From Robertkochia solimangrovi (lineage in GTDB: Bacteria > Bacteroidota > Bacteroidia > Flavobacteriales > Flavobacteriaceae): DNA of 64,000 nt. The stretch covers positions 124,001 to 188,000 of the forward strand of contig NZ_QKWN01000010.1 in assembly GCF_007279655.1 (NCBI RefSeq), in the 5' to 3' direction. The first letter of the stretch is position 1. The number at the start of each line of letters is the position of its first letter. The position numbers and the translations under genes were made by a program. The notes beneath the pieces were generated by a model that saw only the letters and a program-made list of their open reading frames with translations, was not told the origin of the DNA and ran no database searches. Below, piece by piece: positions 25,701 through 33,752 of this stretch.

Positions 25701-27371
25701 ATGCACACTGATATTGAAATAGCAACAGCCGCCGACATAAAACCTATTGAAAACATCGCCCAAAAACTGGGTATTTTAAAAGATGATCTGGAGTGCTACG
25801 GCAAATACAAAGCTAAACTTCCCCTCTCGTTAACCGAGAGTAAAAAGGTGGATGAAAGCAATTTAATTTTGGTCACTGCCATCACTCCTACACCGGCAGG
25901 TGAAGGTAAAACCACCATTTCGATCGGACTCGCAGACGGATTGTCTGCACTGGGTAAAAAAACCGTGGCCGTATTACGGGAACCCTCTCTGGGACCTGTA
26001 TTCGGAATTAAAGGAGGAGCGGCCGGAGGAGGCTATTCACAAGTGATTCCTATGGAAGATATAAACCTTCATTTTACGGGTGATTTCAATGCGATCGAAA
26101 AAGCGAACAATCTGCTGGCAGCACTTATCGACAATAATATTCAAAGCAAGACCAGAAATCTCGGAATCGACCCAAGAACGGTATTATGGAAGCGATGTAT
26201 CGACATGAACGACCGGTCACTCCGAAACATCATCAGCAGCTTGGGGGGTAAAGGTGGAGGAATGCCAAGAGAAACCGGTTTCAATATAACCGCAGCCTCC
26301 GAGATCATGGCTATTCTTTGTATGTCTAAGGATCCTGATGATCTTAAAGAGCGTTTTGGCAACATTTATATAGGAGACACCTTTCAGGGTAAACCCGTTT
26401 ATGCCCGCGATCTCAATGCTGAAGGAGCTATGGCAATTCTCATGAATGATGCGATCAAGCCAAATCTGGTTCAAACACTCGAAGGTACACCGGTGCTGAT
26501 CCATGGTGGTCCTTTCGCCAACATAGCACAGGGCACCAATAGTATCATCGCTACCCGTATGGGGATGTCGCTGGCAGATTATGTAGTGACTGAAGCTGGA
26601 TTTGGAGCCGATCTGGGAGCCGAAAAGTTCCTGAACATAAAAAGCCGGTATGCGGGAATATCGCCGAAAGCTGTTGTGATCGTTGCCACTATCCGTGCCT
26701 TGAAATATCACGGAGGAAAACCATTAAAGACATTAGGCGAAGAAGATGCTCAAGCAGTAACCGCAGGAATGAGCAATCTGGAAAGACATGTAGAAACGAT
26801 TCAGAAATTCGGACTCCCGGTTATCGTAAGTATCAATAAATTTACAAGTGACACCACCGATGAGATCGCTGCATTGCAGGCAGGCTGTAAAAGAATGGGG
26901 GTTGAATTTTCCGTAAGTAATGGATTTGCCGAAGGTAGCAAGGGAACCCTGGAACTGGCAGAAAAGGTTAAAGATATTTGCGAAGGCTTGAAAAAGCCAT
27001 TTGTACCGACCTATGATCTTGAAGACAGTATCGAAGAAAAGATCAACAAAATAGCCACTGGGATCTATGGCGCTTCCGGAGTTAATTTTACCGACAAGGC
27101 TCGACAACAATTGAAAAAATTTGAAAGCATGGGTTATGGTAATTACCCGGTTTGTATGGCTAAAACACAAAAATCATTGTCAGACAATGAGAAATTACCC
27201 GGCCGTCCTGAAAATTTCACGGTTACGATACGGGAATTCGAGATTGCAGCCGGTGCCGGATTTCTGATTCCGATTCTTGGAAATATGTTACGAATGCCCG
27301 GACTTCCTGAAACCCCTGCAGCTGAAAATATGGATATGGATAATAACGGCTCCATTACCGGATTATCCTGA
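25701..27371 (+). CDS. fhs: Formate-tetrahydrofolate ligase
   Basis: The 556-residue enzyme matches family length. The P-loop-like ATP site is TPTPAGEGKTT (residues about 60-70), followed by LREPSLGPVFGIKGGAAGGGYSQV, the family signature. It makes 10-formyl-tetrahydrofolate from formate, THF and ATP in the cytoplasm, feeding one-carbon metabolism. It is monocistronic, with a strong terminator 7 bp after the stop. Confidence 0.97.
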   Translation: MHTDIEIATAADIKPIENIAQKLGILKDDLECYGKYKAKLPLSLTESKKVDESNLILVTAITPTPAGEGKTTISIGLADGLSALGKKTVAVLREPSLGPVFGIKGGAAGGGYSQVIPMEDINLHFTGDFNAIEKANNLLAALIDNNIQSKTRNLGIDPRTVLWKRCIDMNDRSLRNIISSLGGKGGGMPRETGFNITAASEIMAILCMSKDPDDLKERFGNIYIGDTFQGKPVYARDLNAEGAMAILMNDAIKPNLVQTLEGTPVLIHGGPFANIAQGTNSIIATRMGMSLADYVVTEAGFGADLGAEKFLNIKSRYAGISPKAVVIVATIRALKYHGGKPLKTLGEEDAQAVTAGMSNLERHVETIQKFGLPVIVSINKFTSDTTDEIAALQAGCKRMGVEFSVSNGFAEGSKGTLELAEKVKDICEGLKKPFVPTYDLEDSIEEKINKIATGIYGASGVNFTDKARQQLKKFESMGYGNYPVCMAKTQKSLSDNEKLPGRPENFTVTIREFEIAAGAGFLIPILGNMLRMPGLPETPAAENMDMDNNGSITGLS

Positions 27372-27377
27372 TAAAAC

Positions 27378-27415
27378 AAACGCTTCCGAAACTTCAGGTG
27401 TTCGGAAGCGTTTTT
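27378..27415 (+). terminator. Intrinsic terminator of fhs
   Basis: AAACGCTTCCGAA and TTCGGAAGCGTTT form a perfect 13-bp stem with a 10-nt loop, followed by further T residues. Confidence 0.9.
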
Positions 27416-27442
27416 AAATGCTATACATTTCGTTGCTTCCGT

Positions 27443-28225
27443 TTACAAAAAACCAGCATCTATCCATTCTTTGATGGTTTGCTGGTAACTACGTCCAGAG
27501 GTCAGCACCTGCTGTAAGCGATCATTCAATGTGAATCGGTATCGGCTATTGAAATAACTTTCCACTATCCGAATATGTTCCGTATTGATAATAATTGAGA
27601 AATGAATCCTTCTAAAGGCTGATGGAAGTTCCGTTTCCAACGAAACCAATGATTGTTCGATAAGGTATTCCGAACCGTTATCACAACATATAATGACATA
27701 TTTCTCCTGAGCTTTAAAATGAGTTATTTCCTTAAGCTTGACAAATATTATCTAATTTCCCTTTTTAACTGCCAGCGAAGTTCGTTCAGGGGCTTTGACC
27801 ACAGTGTTCTGAAGATCTTTCAATAAAGCCACCGATGCTTTGTTTTCATCAGAACCCTTTAGTTGTTGTTAACGATCCATTGTTAGTGCTAACCTTTCTT
27901 CAGAATCCGGTTTTAAAAGATAATCGATACTGTTCGTTTCAAATGCCTTAACCGCATAGTGATCGAATGCGGTGCAAAAAACGACTTCCGGCATGAATGT
28001 GAGTGAACGTAACATTTCGAATCCGTTCAACCCCGGCATTTCAATATCCAGAAAAATACAATCCGGTTTCAATGACTCGATCATCTCCCTACCTTTGTTG
28101 CCATTGGATGCCTCACCAAGAGTACGGATCAGTTTATTATGAGTTAACAACTGCCTTTGTTACCGATCTCTTGCCAGCTTCTCATCGTCGAGGATAATTG
28201 CGGTTAGTTTTTTAGTTGTGTTCAT
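27443..28225 (-). pseudogene. Decayed LytTR response regulator
   Basis: Reading from the ATG at 28225, one unbroken frame encodes a receiver (LTAIILDDEKLARDR; CIFLDIEMPGLNG; SIDYLLKP) and a LytTR domain (KYVIICCDNG; RRIHFSIIINTEHIRIVE). It is interrupted by three in-frame stops: TAA at 28160-28162, TAA at 27869-27871 and TAG at 27752-27754. There is no frameshift across about 780 bp. Full-length translation is therefore impossible without readthrough; it is most simply a young pseudogene. It starts 2 bp after the end of the equally damaged kinase gene. Confidence 0.85.
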
Positions 28226-28227
28226 TT

Positions 28228-29017
28228 TTAGGAAAGCGTTGTTTCAAGGTTTTCAATTTGGATGATAATACTTTTTTCCGGATTATTTTCCCACTCAAGC
28301 CAGGCTTGTTCACCGCAGGTCAATTTCAAAATATCATGTACACTTTGTAATCCGTATCCACTTCCCAGTCCTTCGGGAAAATTCGGACCATTATCCGCAA
28401 CAATGATCTGTAATCCCTGCCCGATTTCTTTTATCACAATCCTGATAAACACAGGATCAATCGATCTGGCTACCGAATGCTTAATGGCATTTTCAACTAA
28501 CGGTTGTAACAGATTCCTCGGAATGGATTTCTAATTCAGATCCTTCGATGAAATGATTTCAAACTGAAAACGGTCTCCAAACCTGATCTTTTCAATTTCC
28601 AGATAATGGCGGATACTTTCCAATTCATCACTTATGGATATAACATTCGTATTTTCTCTATTCGTATTCTTACGGAAATATGACGCCAGTGACATGGCCA
28701 TATGCTCTGTTTTAACCGGATCTGTTTTAGACAACGAGGTAATTGAATTTAATGAATTATATAGAAAATGAGGATTAAATCTTCCATTGATTGCGGCAAG
28801 AGACGCATTGGCATGTAAAGCTCTGCGTTCACTTAACTCGAGATCTTTTTCGTATAATCTAAACTCGGTACTTTCCCGATACCCGATAAAAACGATCCTG
28901 AACAGCACCACTGCTAACCTAATGCTCAGCATTAGAAAATCACCGGCATTAATGACTGATCCTCCAAAAAGAACTTTATAAAAAAGTAAATAACAGAATG
29001 GGAAGGCGTTTCATCAT
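28228..29017 (-). pseudogene. Decayed LytS-type sensor histidine kinase
   Basis: The frame carries hydrophobic N-terminal segments, then the phospho-acceptor motif FNPHFLYNSLNSI, and after a TAG at 28531-28533 continues in the same frame with PRNLLQPLVENAIKH and the ATP-binding DNGPNFPEGLGSGYGL. A start at ATG 29017 (MMKRLPILLF) is put out of frame by a run of six T near 28981; removing one T joins it to YKVLFGG. The gene thus has one nonsense codon and a probable one-base insertion. The membrane part is also shorter than in intact LytS kinases. It pairs with the broken regulator at 27443. Confidence 0.82.
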
Positions 29018-29156
29018 GTAAAAATATTTATTTGGATAACATGCGCAAAGTAATATTGAACACACCAGGCTTGAAAGACCTATCTGACGAACTGCAAAAT
29101 GGGATGACGAAAGCTGGAACTCCTATTTAAAGCGTTTGAAACTATTACATTCTAGT

Positions 29157-30692
29157 TTAAGGATTCTGGCAATTCCCGGTGTCAACCTCTCTGGATACTT
29201 TGGACAACCATTGCAATTTGTGTGAAGGTATTTTAATCTTCACTATGACGAACATTAACAAGAATACACAAAATACGATGAAACTATCTCCAATCATGGA
29301 ATAAATTGTCTTTGTACCTTTCATTGGTAATTGTGTTATCAAAACTTTGCTTTTAGTTTTGAAATCGCTCATTTCACTAAGTATCTTTCCCGTATAATCT
29401 ACTCCTGTTGAGAGGCCTGAACCCGTTTGTCTGATCAAATTAAAGCCTTGTTCCAAAGCTCTGAATTTAGCCATATTGCTATGCAATTGTTCAATTTCCA
29501 TATAATCATTACTGGGGGCCAATAATATATCAGCTCCTTTGGCTTGCTTCAAATATTGCGGGAAATCCAGATCAAAGCAAATCGCTCCGGCAATGGTTCC
29601 ATATGCAGTTTCTACTTTTTGTATCCCCGTAATTTTATTGTTACTGATTGGGGCTTCTGCGCCCGGCACTGATATGCCCTTCCAATAATCCATAACCTTA
29701 TTACCAGTCGGGTCAAATAAGACAAATTTGTTTTCCAGGTACTTACTATTTGTGGGATCAACCACCGCAACCCCCAAACCTAAATATATATTTTGCTTAG
29801 AAGCGATCTGACCCGCTTGTGCATACAGGCCATTCTCATCTTCTTTTAATATGATACTACTGCCTTCTGCCCATAAAACAATTTTTGCACCGGCTGCTGC
29901 TTCTGCAATACTTCTTTTAAATAAGTCCTGGTTTAACGCAGAGGACTTTCTTCTGGTTTCCATTTTTACCTGATTACTGGTTTCTGAATTTTTCAATCCC
30001 TGAACATCAATAAATATTCTCAGACTATCCAAAGCAGAAACTGAAGCTACTCGAATAGTTTTGGAATCCGGTCTTTGAAACTGAACACGATATCCTCCAT
30101 AGATCAATGTTAATCCTAAAACAAAAGCATATATACATACACCCCTTCTTATCATTCCCCATGCATTTCTATACTCAAAGACCCAATTACAAACGGAAGC
30201 AAACCATGCGATCAAAAAGGTAATATACCCCATCCCAAATACAGAGACGGATTGAAGTAATAGCATTTGTGAATGCTGTGTGTATGCAACATGCCACCAA
30301 CTTCCAAACGGATCGACCTGATGATACGCATATTCAATTAGGACTGCAGTCGTGGGAAAAATAAATGTACTGAGAAAAGAACTCCTGTGTTTTGGAAAAA
30401 AGGAATCGATTAAATACGGTAACGTTGTGAGTAAACTGAAAATTACGGTAATAATGATTGCCATATAAAGCGGTAAAAAGGGTGCCACATCGGTACCTGT
30501 ATAGTAGCCAGTGGCGATCACCATAAATGTCAGTAAAAGCCCTTTCCATCTCGGTAATTTTCTAAATGCAAAAAGTTGCATAGCAGTGAAAATCCAAATG
30601 GCGAAAAAGATGGCGTATTGTCCATTGGAAATTATAGAGAGTAATACTAAAATCAATACATACGATAATTTTTTGATCCATGAAGTTTTCAT
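29157..30692 (-). CDS. Nitrilase-superfamily membrane protein, Lnt-like
   Basis: The 511-residue protein has about six N-terminal membrane helices (to residue about 205), a periplasmic carbon-nitrogen hydrolase domain and a C-terminal helix (about 470-490). The catalytic triad is visible: E276 in LWAEGSS, K338 in DYWKG and C372 in GAICFD. This is the layout of apolipoprotein N-acyltransferase, but the sequence is divergent, so it may be a second acyltransferase or amidase acting at the outer face of the inner membrane. Two LytTR-type half-sites lie 69-98 bp before its start, tying it to the adjacent LytS/LytTR pair. Confidence 0.82.
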   Translation of the reverse strand: MKTSWIKKLSYVLILVLLSIISNGQYAIFFAIWIFTAMQLFAFRKLPRWKGLLLTFMVIATGYYTGTDVAPFLPLYMAIIITVIFSLLTTLPYLIDSFFPKHRSSFLSTFIFPTTAVLIEYAYHQVDPFGSWWHVAYTQHSQMLLLQSVSVFGMGYITFLIAWFASVCNWVFEYRNAWGMIRRGVCIYAFVLGLTLIYGGYRVQFQRPDSKTIRVASVSALDSLRIFIDVQGLKNSETSNQVKMETRRKSSALNQDLFKRSIAEAAAGAKIVLWAEGSSIILKEDENGLYAQAGQIASKQNIYLGLGVAVVDPTNSKYLENKFVLFDPTGNKVMDYWKGISVPGAEAPISNNKITGIQKVETAYGTIAGAICFDLDFPQYLKQAKGADILLAPSNDYMEIEQLHSNMAKFRALEQGFNLIRQTGSGLSTGVDYTGKILSEMSDFKTKSKVLITQLPMKGTKTIYSMIGDSFIVFCVFLLMFVIVKIKIPSHKLQWLSKVSREVDTGNCQNP

Positions 30693-30760
30693 AATAAATG
30701 GTTTTAGATGATTATGCGTGCAATATCATGGATTCCATAGATCCTATGAAGCTAAAAACA

Positions 30761-30790
30761 TTGAACTATCGTAAAGGGAAGTTGAACTGT
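30761..30790 (-). promoter_or_regulatory. LytTR-type direct repeat before the Lnt-like gene
   Basis: On the minus strand ACAGTTCAA and ATAGTTCAA are repeated exactly 21 bp apart (9 + 12 bp spacer). This fits the LytTR half-site consensus [TA][AC][CA]GTTN[AG][TG] and its usual two-turn spacing. The same element occurs before the kinase gene at 32722-32751. Confidence 0.62.
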
Positions 30791-30801
30791 AACCGATTGT
30801 A

Positions 30802-31554
30802 TCACTGGTTCATCCAAGACTTAAAATCGCTTGTCTTTGGTCTGCTAACAATAAATTCCTGATCCCTTGGTTCAGTTATTGAAAGTTTAACACGATGATT
30901 GAAATAAGGGTCAATTTTAAGTATGGCGGTTTTGGCTACGATTTGTCCTCGGTTTATTCTATAAAACTTGGATTGATCTAAGGAATTGAAAAGATCGTCT
31001 ATAGATTCGTCTATTATGAAGCGCTTGTGTGCGGTAACACCAAAGGTAATACTGTCCTCAGAATAACAGTAAAGCAACGCAGAAATTCTGATCTGTATGA
31101 ACCCTTTTCCCTCTTTTACCAGTAAACCTTCCCGCTTTTGAATTACTTTTAGGCTACCTAATAATTCCTTTAATACGCTGGGTTCAACGACATTCGAATT
31201 GTTCGACTTCATAAATTTGTCAAGAGCCAGGCGTAAGTCATCTTTTTGAATGGGTTTTAAGAGGTAATCAATACTATTCACTTTAAAGGCCTGAATAGCA
31301 TATTGATCAAAGGCTGTGGTAAAAATAATCGGAATCTCAATCGTCGTTTTTTGAAAAATCTCAAAACTCAATCCATCGGCCAATTGAATATCCATAAACA
31401 CCAGATCAGGATGAGAATGTTCTTCAAACCATATTACGGCATCTTCCACGGTATCGATGATATCCAAAAATTGAAAATCGAAATTACAGGTGTTTAGCAT
31501 CCGTTGTAATTGGCTGGCTGCTCTTGGTTCGTCTTCAATAATCAATATTTGCAT
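30802..31554 (-). CDS. LytTR-family response regulator
   Basis: The 250-residue protein has an intact receiver (ILIIEDEP; phospho-acceptor Asp in LVFMDIQLADG; SIDYLLKP). The C-terminal LytTR domain (about 140-250) has GKGFIQIRISALLYCYSEDS and KFYRINRGQIV. Its start lies 2 bp after the kinase stop, so they form a two-component operon. Its likely operators lie before the kinase gene and before the Lnt-like gene. Confidence 0.92.
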   Translation of the reverse strand: MQILIIEDEPRAASQLQRMLNTCNFDFQFLDIIDTVEDAVIWFEEHSHPDLVFMDIQLADGLSFEIFQKTTIEIPIIFTTAFDQYAIQAFKVNSIDYLLKPIQKDDLRLALDKFMKSNNSNVVEPSVLKELLGSLKVIQKREGLLVKEGKGFIQIRISALLYCYSEDSITFGVTAHKRFIIDESIDDLFNSLDQSKFYRINRGQIVAKTAILKIDPYFNHRVKLSITEPRDQEFIVSRPKTSDFKSWMNQ

Positions 31555-31556
31555 GG

Positions 31557-32636
31557 TTAATCTCTTTTATCTGATACTGTTAATAGTGGTAGCCAAACTC
31601 TAAATCGATTCCCTTCATTTTCGAATTCAATCGATTTACCGGAAATCAAGGTATAGCGTTTTTCTATATTGATAAGCCCCACCTTTGTCGATGGTAATTG
31701 TGTAGATTTTGGTTCCAGTTTATTGGCAACGACCAATTTATTATCCTGGATACTCACATTTATCAATAAGGGTTTTGCTTTGGATACCACATTGTGCTTG
31801 ATAGCATTTTCGAGTAAAGGCTGAAGCGACATAGGTACAATCATGGAATCCAGTGAAGTTTCTGGAATATCCCAATTCAATTTCAGATTTTCACCAAACC
31901 GCTCTGACTGTATATGGATATAAGCCTTGGCAAATCTCAACTCCTTCATTAGCGGGATCAAATCGTCATTACCAAGCTCTAATAAAAAACGATACATTTC
32001 AGATAACTTGTCTACAAATTCCTTAGCCTCCTCCCTTGAATTTTGATCGATTAAATCACGAAGTGTATTTAAGGTATTAAAGAAAAAATGGGGTTGTGTC
32101 TGATTTTGCAATGCATCCAATTGTGCCTGTACTAAGGCTTTATTGGCTTGTTCCTCTTCCCTTACAGATTTTTTAAATCGAATATTATAGTAAATGGCTT
32201 CATAGATCGCCATTATCATGATCGTTAATAAAATGATTATCACTAATACCTCAATTTGCGATTTAAAATCAATAACGTTCACGCCCGGAATTAGCGATAG
32301 TAGTCTGGTTCCTAAAAAATTGACTGATATTACCGAACAAACTATCGCCAGGAAAAAAAAAATGATACGCTTTATATCCGCTGAAAAAGAGGGAAATTTT
32401 ATCCGTAAATAAATCATGATCAATCGGTTGATGAACCAGTCTATACTCGTAAAAAATAATGCGACAATCCAATTTAAAACCATAATGGTTGCCGAAGGTG
32501 CCTCATTGATAATATTCAAAAGATAAGTGGTTACTATACTTATTACTAAAATTCCAATTATGGAAAACCAAGTATCATTAAACCCTACATATTCGAAACG
32601 TTTTTGCTTATTGAGTTGCATTTTAAATTGGTTCAA
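31557..32636 (-). CDS. LytS-type sensor histidine kinase
   Basis: The 359-residue protein has four membrane helices in the first about 150 residues. The His_kinase domain follows, with the phospho-acceptor in QPHFFFNTLNTLRDLI, and then a HATPase_c part (LQPLLENAIKHNVVSKAKP; VGLINIEKRYTLI). There is no extracytoplasmic sensor domain, so it probably senses a membrane or lipid signal through its helices. It is co-transcribed with the LytTR regulator. Confidence 0.92.
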   Translation of the reverse strand: MNQFKMQLNKQKRFEYVGFNDTWFSIIGILVISIVTTYLLNIINEAPSATIMVLNWIVALFFTSIDWFINRLIMIYLRIKFPSFSADIKRIIFFFLAIVCSVISVNFLGTRLLSLIPGVNVIDFKSQIEVLVIIILLTIMIMAIYEAIYYNIRFKKSVREEEQANKALVQAQLDALQNQTQPHFFFNTLNTLRDLIDQNSREEAKEFVDKLSEMYRFLLELGNDDLIPLMKELRFAKAYIHIQSERFGENLKLNWDIPETSLDSMIVPMSLQPLLENAIKHNVVSKAKPLLINVSIQDNKLVVANKLEPKSTQLPSTKVGLINIEKRYTLISGKSIEFENEGNRFRVWLPLLTVSDKRD

Positions 32637-33018
32637 AGGTTTCCTTCCATCTCAGAATTCTGATTTGTAGAAATTTTGATTAAATATTAGACCATTGTTT
32701 GAATTATGAAATGACTTCAGGCTCAATGGTCGTTTCGAAGGGTTGAACTGTTACATTACTCAATAATTTGAACGACTCAATGAACTTTAAAGTTAAATAA
32801 ATACAATTGAAGGCAGTATTAATTTTTATAAAGTTGATTTTCAAAAATTTCAAAGTCACCTTTTTAAACATAAGAAATAGTGGACGTAAAACCATTGTCA
32901 GCAAACGAAACACCATGAAATTTAAGAAATATAAGCATTAAAAACCAAGGTGACGAACAACAAAACGCTTTGACGTAAGCCTAACTATCTATACCCGGAA
33001 AAACAGATATCCTTTCGA
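32637..33018. other. Intergenic region with kinase promoter
   Basis: The 382-bp gap lies between the LytS kinase start and the end of the DUF7009 gene, both read leftwards. It holds the LytTR-type repeat at 32722-32751. Apart from that I see only AT-rich DNA and no convincing gene; a 70-codon minus-strand frame inside it lacks coding character. Confidence 0.5.
32722..32751 (-). promoter_or_regulatory. LytTR-type direct repeat before the kinase-regulator operon
   Basis: On the minus strand ACAGTTCAA and ACCATTGAG are 21 bp apart. The first half-site is identical to one before the Lnt-like gene; the second has one extra mismatch to the consensus. It lies 86-115 bp before the kinase start codon, which suggests autoregulation. 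Confidence 0.55.
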
Positions 33019-33393
33019 TCAGGCTAAAGGATTTGGAAAATTATCAGTTTCATCCTCATTCGGACGTTTGTGAAGACATTGAAAATCCTTTTCAACCAAA
33101 ATATGCAACTCAAACTCCTCTCCCGGAATCTCTTCATTCTGAAATCCCACCTGTTCGGTAGTTGCCCATTCTTCTGCTATGCCTGGAGGTACATTTACCT
33201 GAATACGTCCCTCTTTATAGACAGCCGAAACCACCCGGGTATCGCGATCATAACGTAATTCATAGGTTAATCCATACTGTGTGATCGGATCGAATACGGT
33301 AAAATCACTTACAGAACCCTGGTCCCAAAATGTATGAACCTCACCCTGGGATAATCTCAAACGGATCGTATTTCCTTTTATTCTCAGTTTCAT
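33019..33393 (-). CDS. DUF7009-type small protein of the nitrate cluster
   Basis: The 124-residue, beta-rich, probably cytoplasmic protein starts MKLRIKGNTIRLRLSQ and contains LTYELRYDRD and INVPPG-like segments. Its makeup fits the DUF7009 family, which I recall from nitrate-assimilation neighbourhoods in Bacteroidota. Its function is unknown. It is divergent from nirB and shares the 359-bp control region with the nitrate palindrome, so co-regulation is likely. A maturation or stability factor for the reductases is a guess from context only. Confidence 0.65.
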   Translation of the reverse strand: MKLRIKGNTIRLRLSQGEVHTFWDQGSVSDFTVFDPITQYGLTYELRYDRDTRVVSAVYKEGRIQVNVPPGIAEEWATTEQVGFQNEEIPGEEFELHILVEKDFQCLHKRPNEDETDNFPNPLA

Positions 33394-33752
33394 AGCGAAA
33401 GAATTTCCATTTACTAAATTAGTTCATTTTATGCGTATTATAAAGCAGAAATACCGGAATTCCATTGAATTCCACACCAAATCCACCCATCTTTCTTACA
33501 ATCCTTTATTTCATTTATCTCAAAATCATAAATCATTCTTTACAGGAAATTTAAAATTCAATTATCCTATTCAAATAAATGCAAAATTTAGACAACTACG
33601 TAATTTTTATCCCTAAATAGTAGATTGAATTAAGTATTATTACTTATTTTTGATAAAAATTATACGTAGAAATCGTTATAATACGGTATTTTGAACCTTA
33701 CCGGTATCCCGCCGGAGATGCTGAAACTTTAAAAAAATCAAAATCACAACCT
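33394..33752. promoter_or_regulatory. Divergent control region DUF7009 / nirB
   Basis: This AT-rich region holds the palindrome at 33631-33646, overlapping a perfect TAnnTTTG -7 box (TATTTTTG, 33645-33652). TACGTA elements on both sides (33597 and 33662) repeat the half-site core. No gene fits inside it. Confidence 0.6.
33631..33647. promoter_or_regulatory. Nitrate-regulon palindrome before nirB
   Basis: TAAGTATTATTACTTA is a near-perfect palindrome, and with the next base TACTTAT matches the NarL heptamer TACYYMT. It corresponds to the palindrome before the transporter (40134) and the tandem copies before the porin (47720). It lies 106 bp before the nirB start codon and overlaps the -7 box. 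Confidence 0.65.

Noticed and set aside
29041-29130. 29-codon plus-strand frame (MRKVILNTPGLKDL...)
   Set aside because: Too short, no promoter or terminator of its own, and in the decayed region between the pseudogene and the Lnt-like gene; not better than chance.
32704-32916. 70-codon minus-strand frame before the LytS kinase
   Set aside because: Rich in Leu/Phe/Lys as expected of AT-rich noncoding DNA; overlaps the LytTR operator; no family features.
33431-33616. 61-codon plus-strand frame in the nirB control region
   Set aside because: Low-complexity AT-rich composition, and it runs into the promoter palindrome region.
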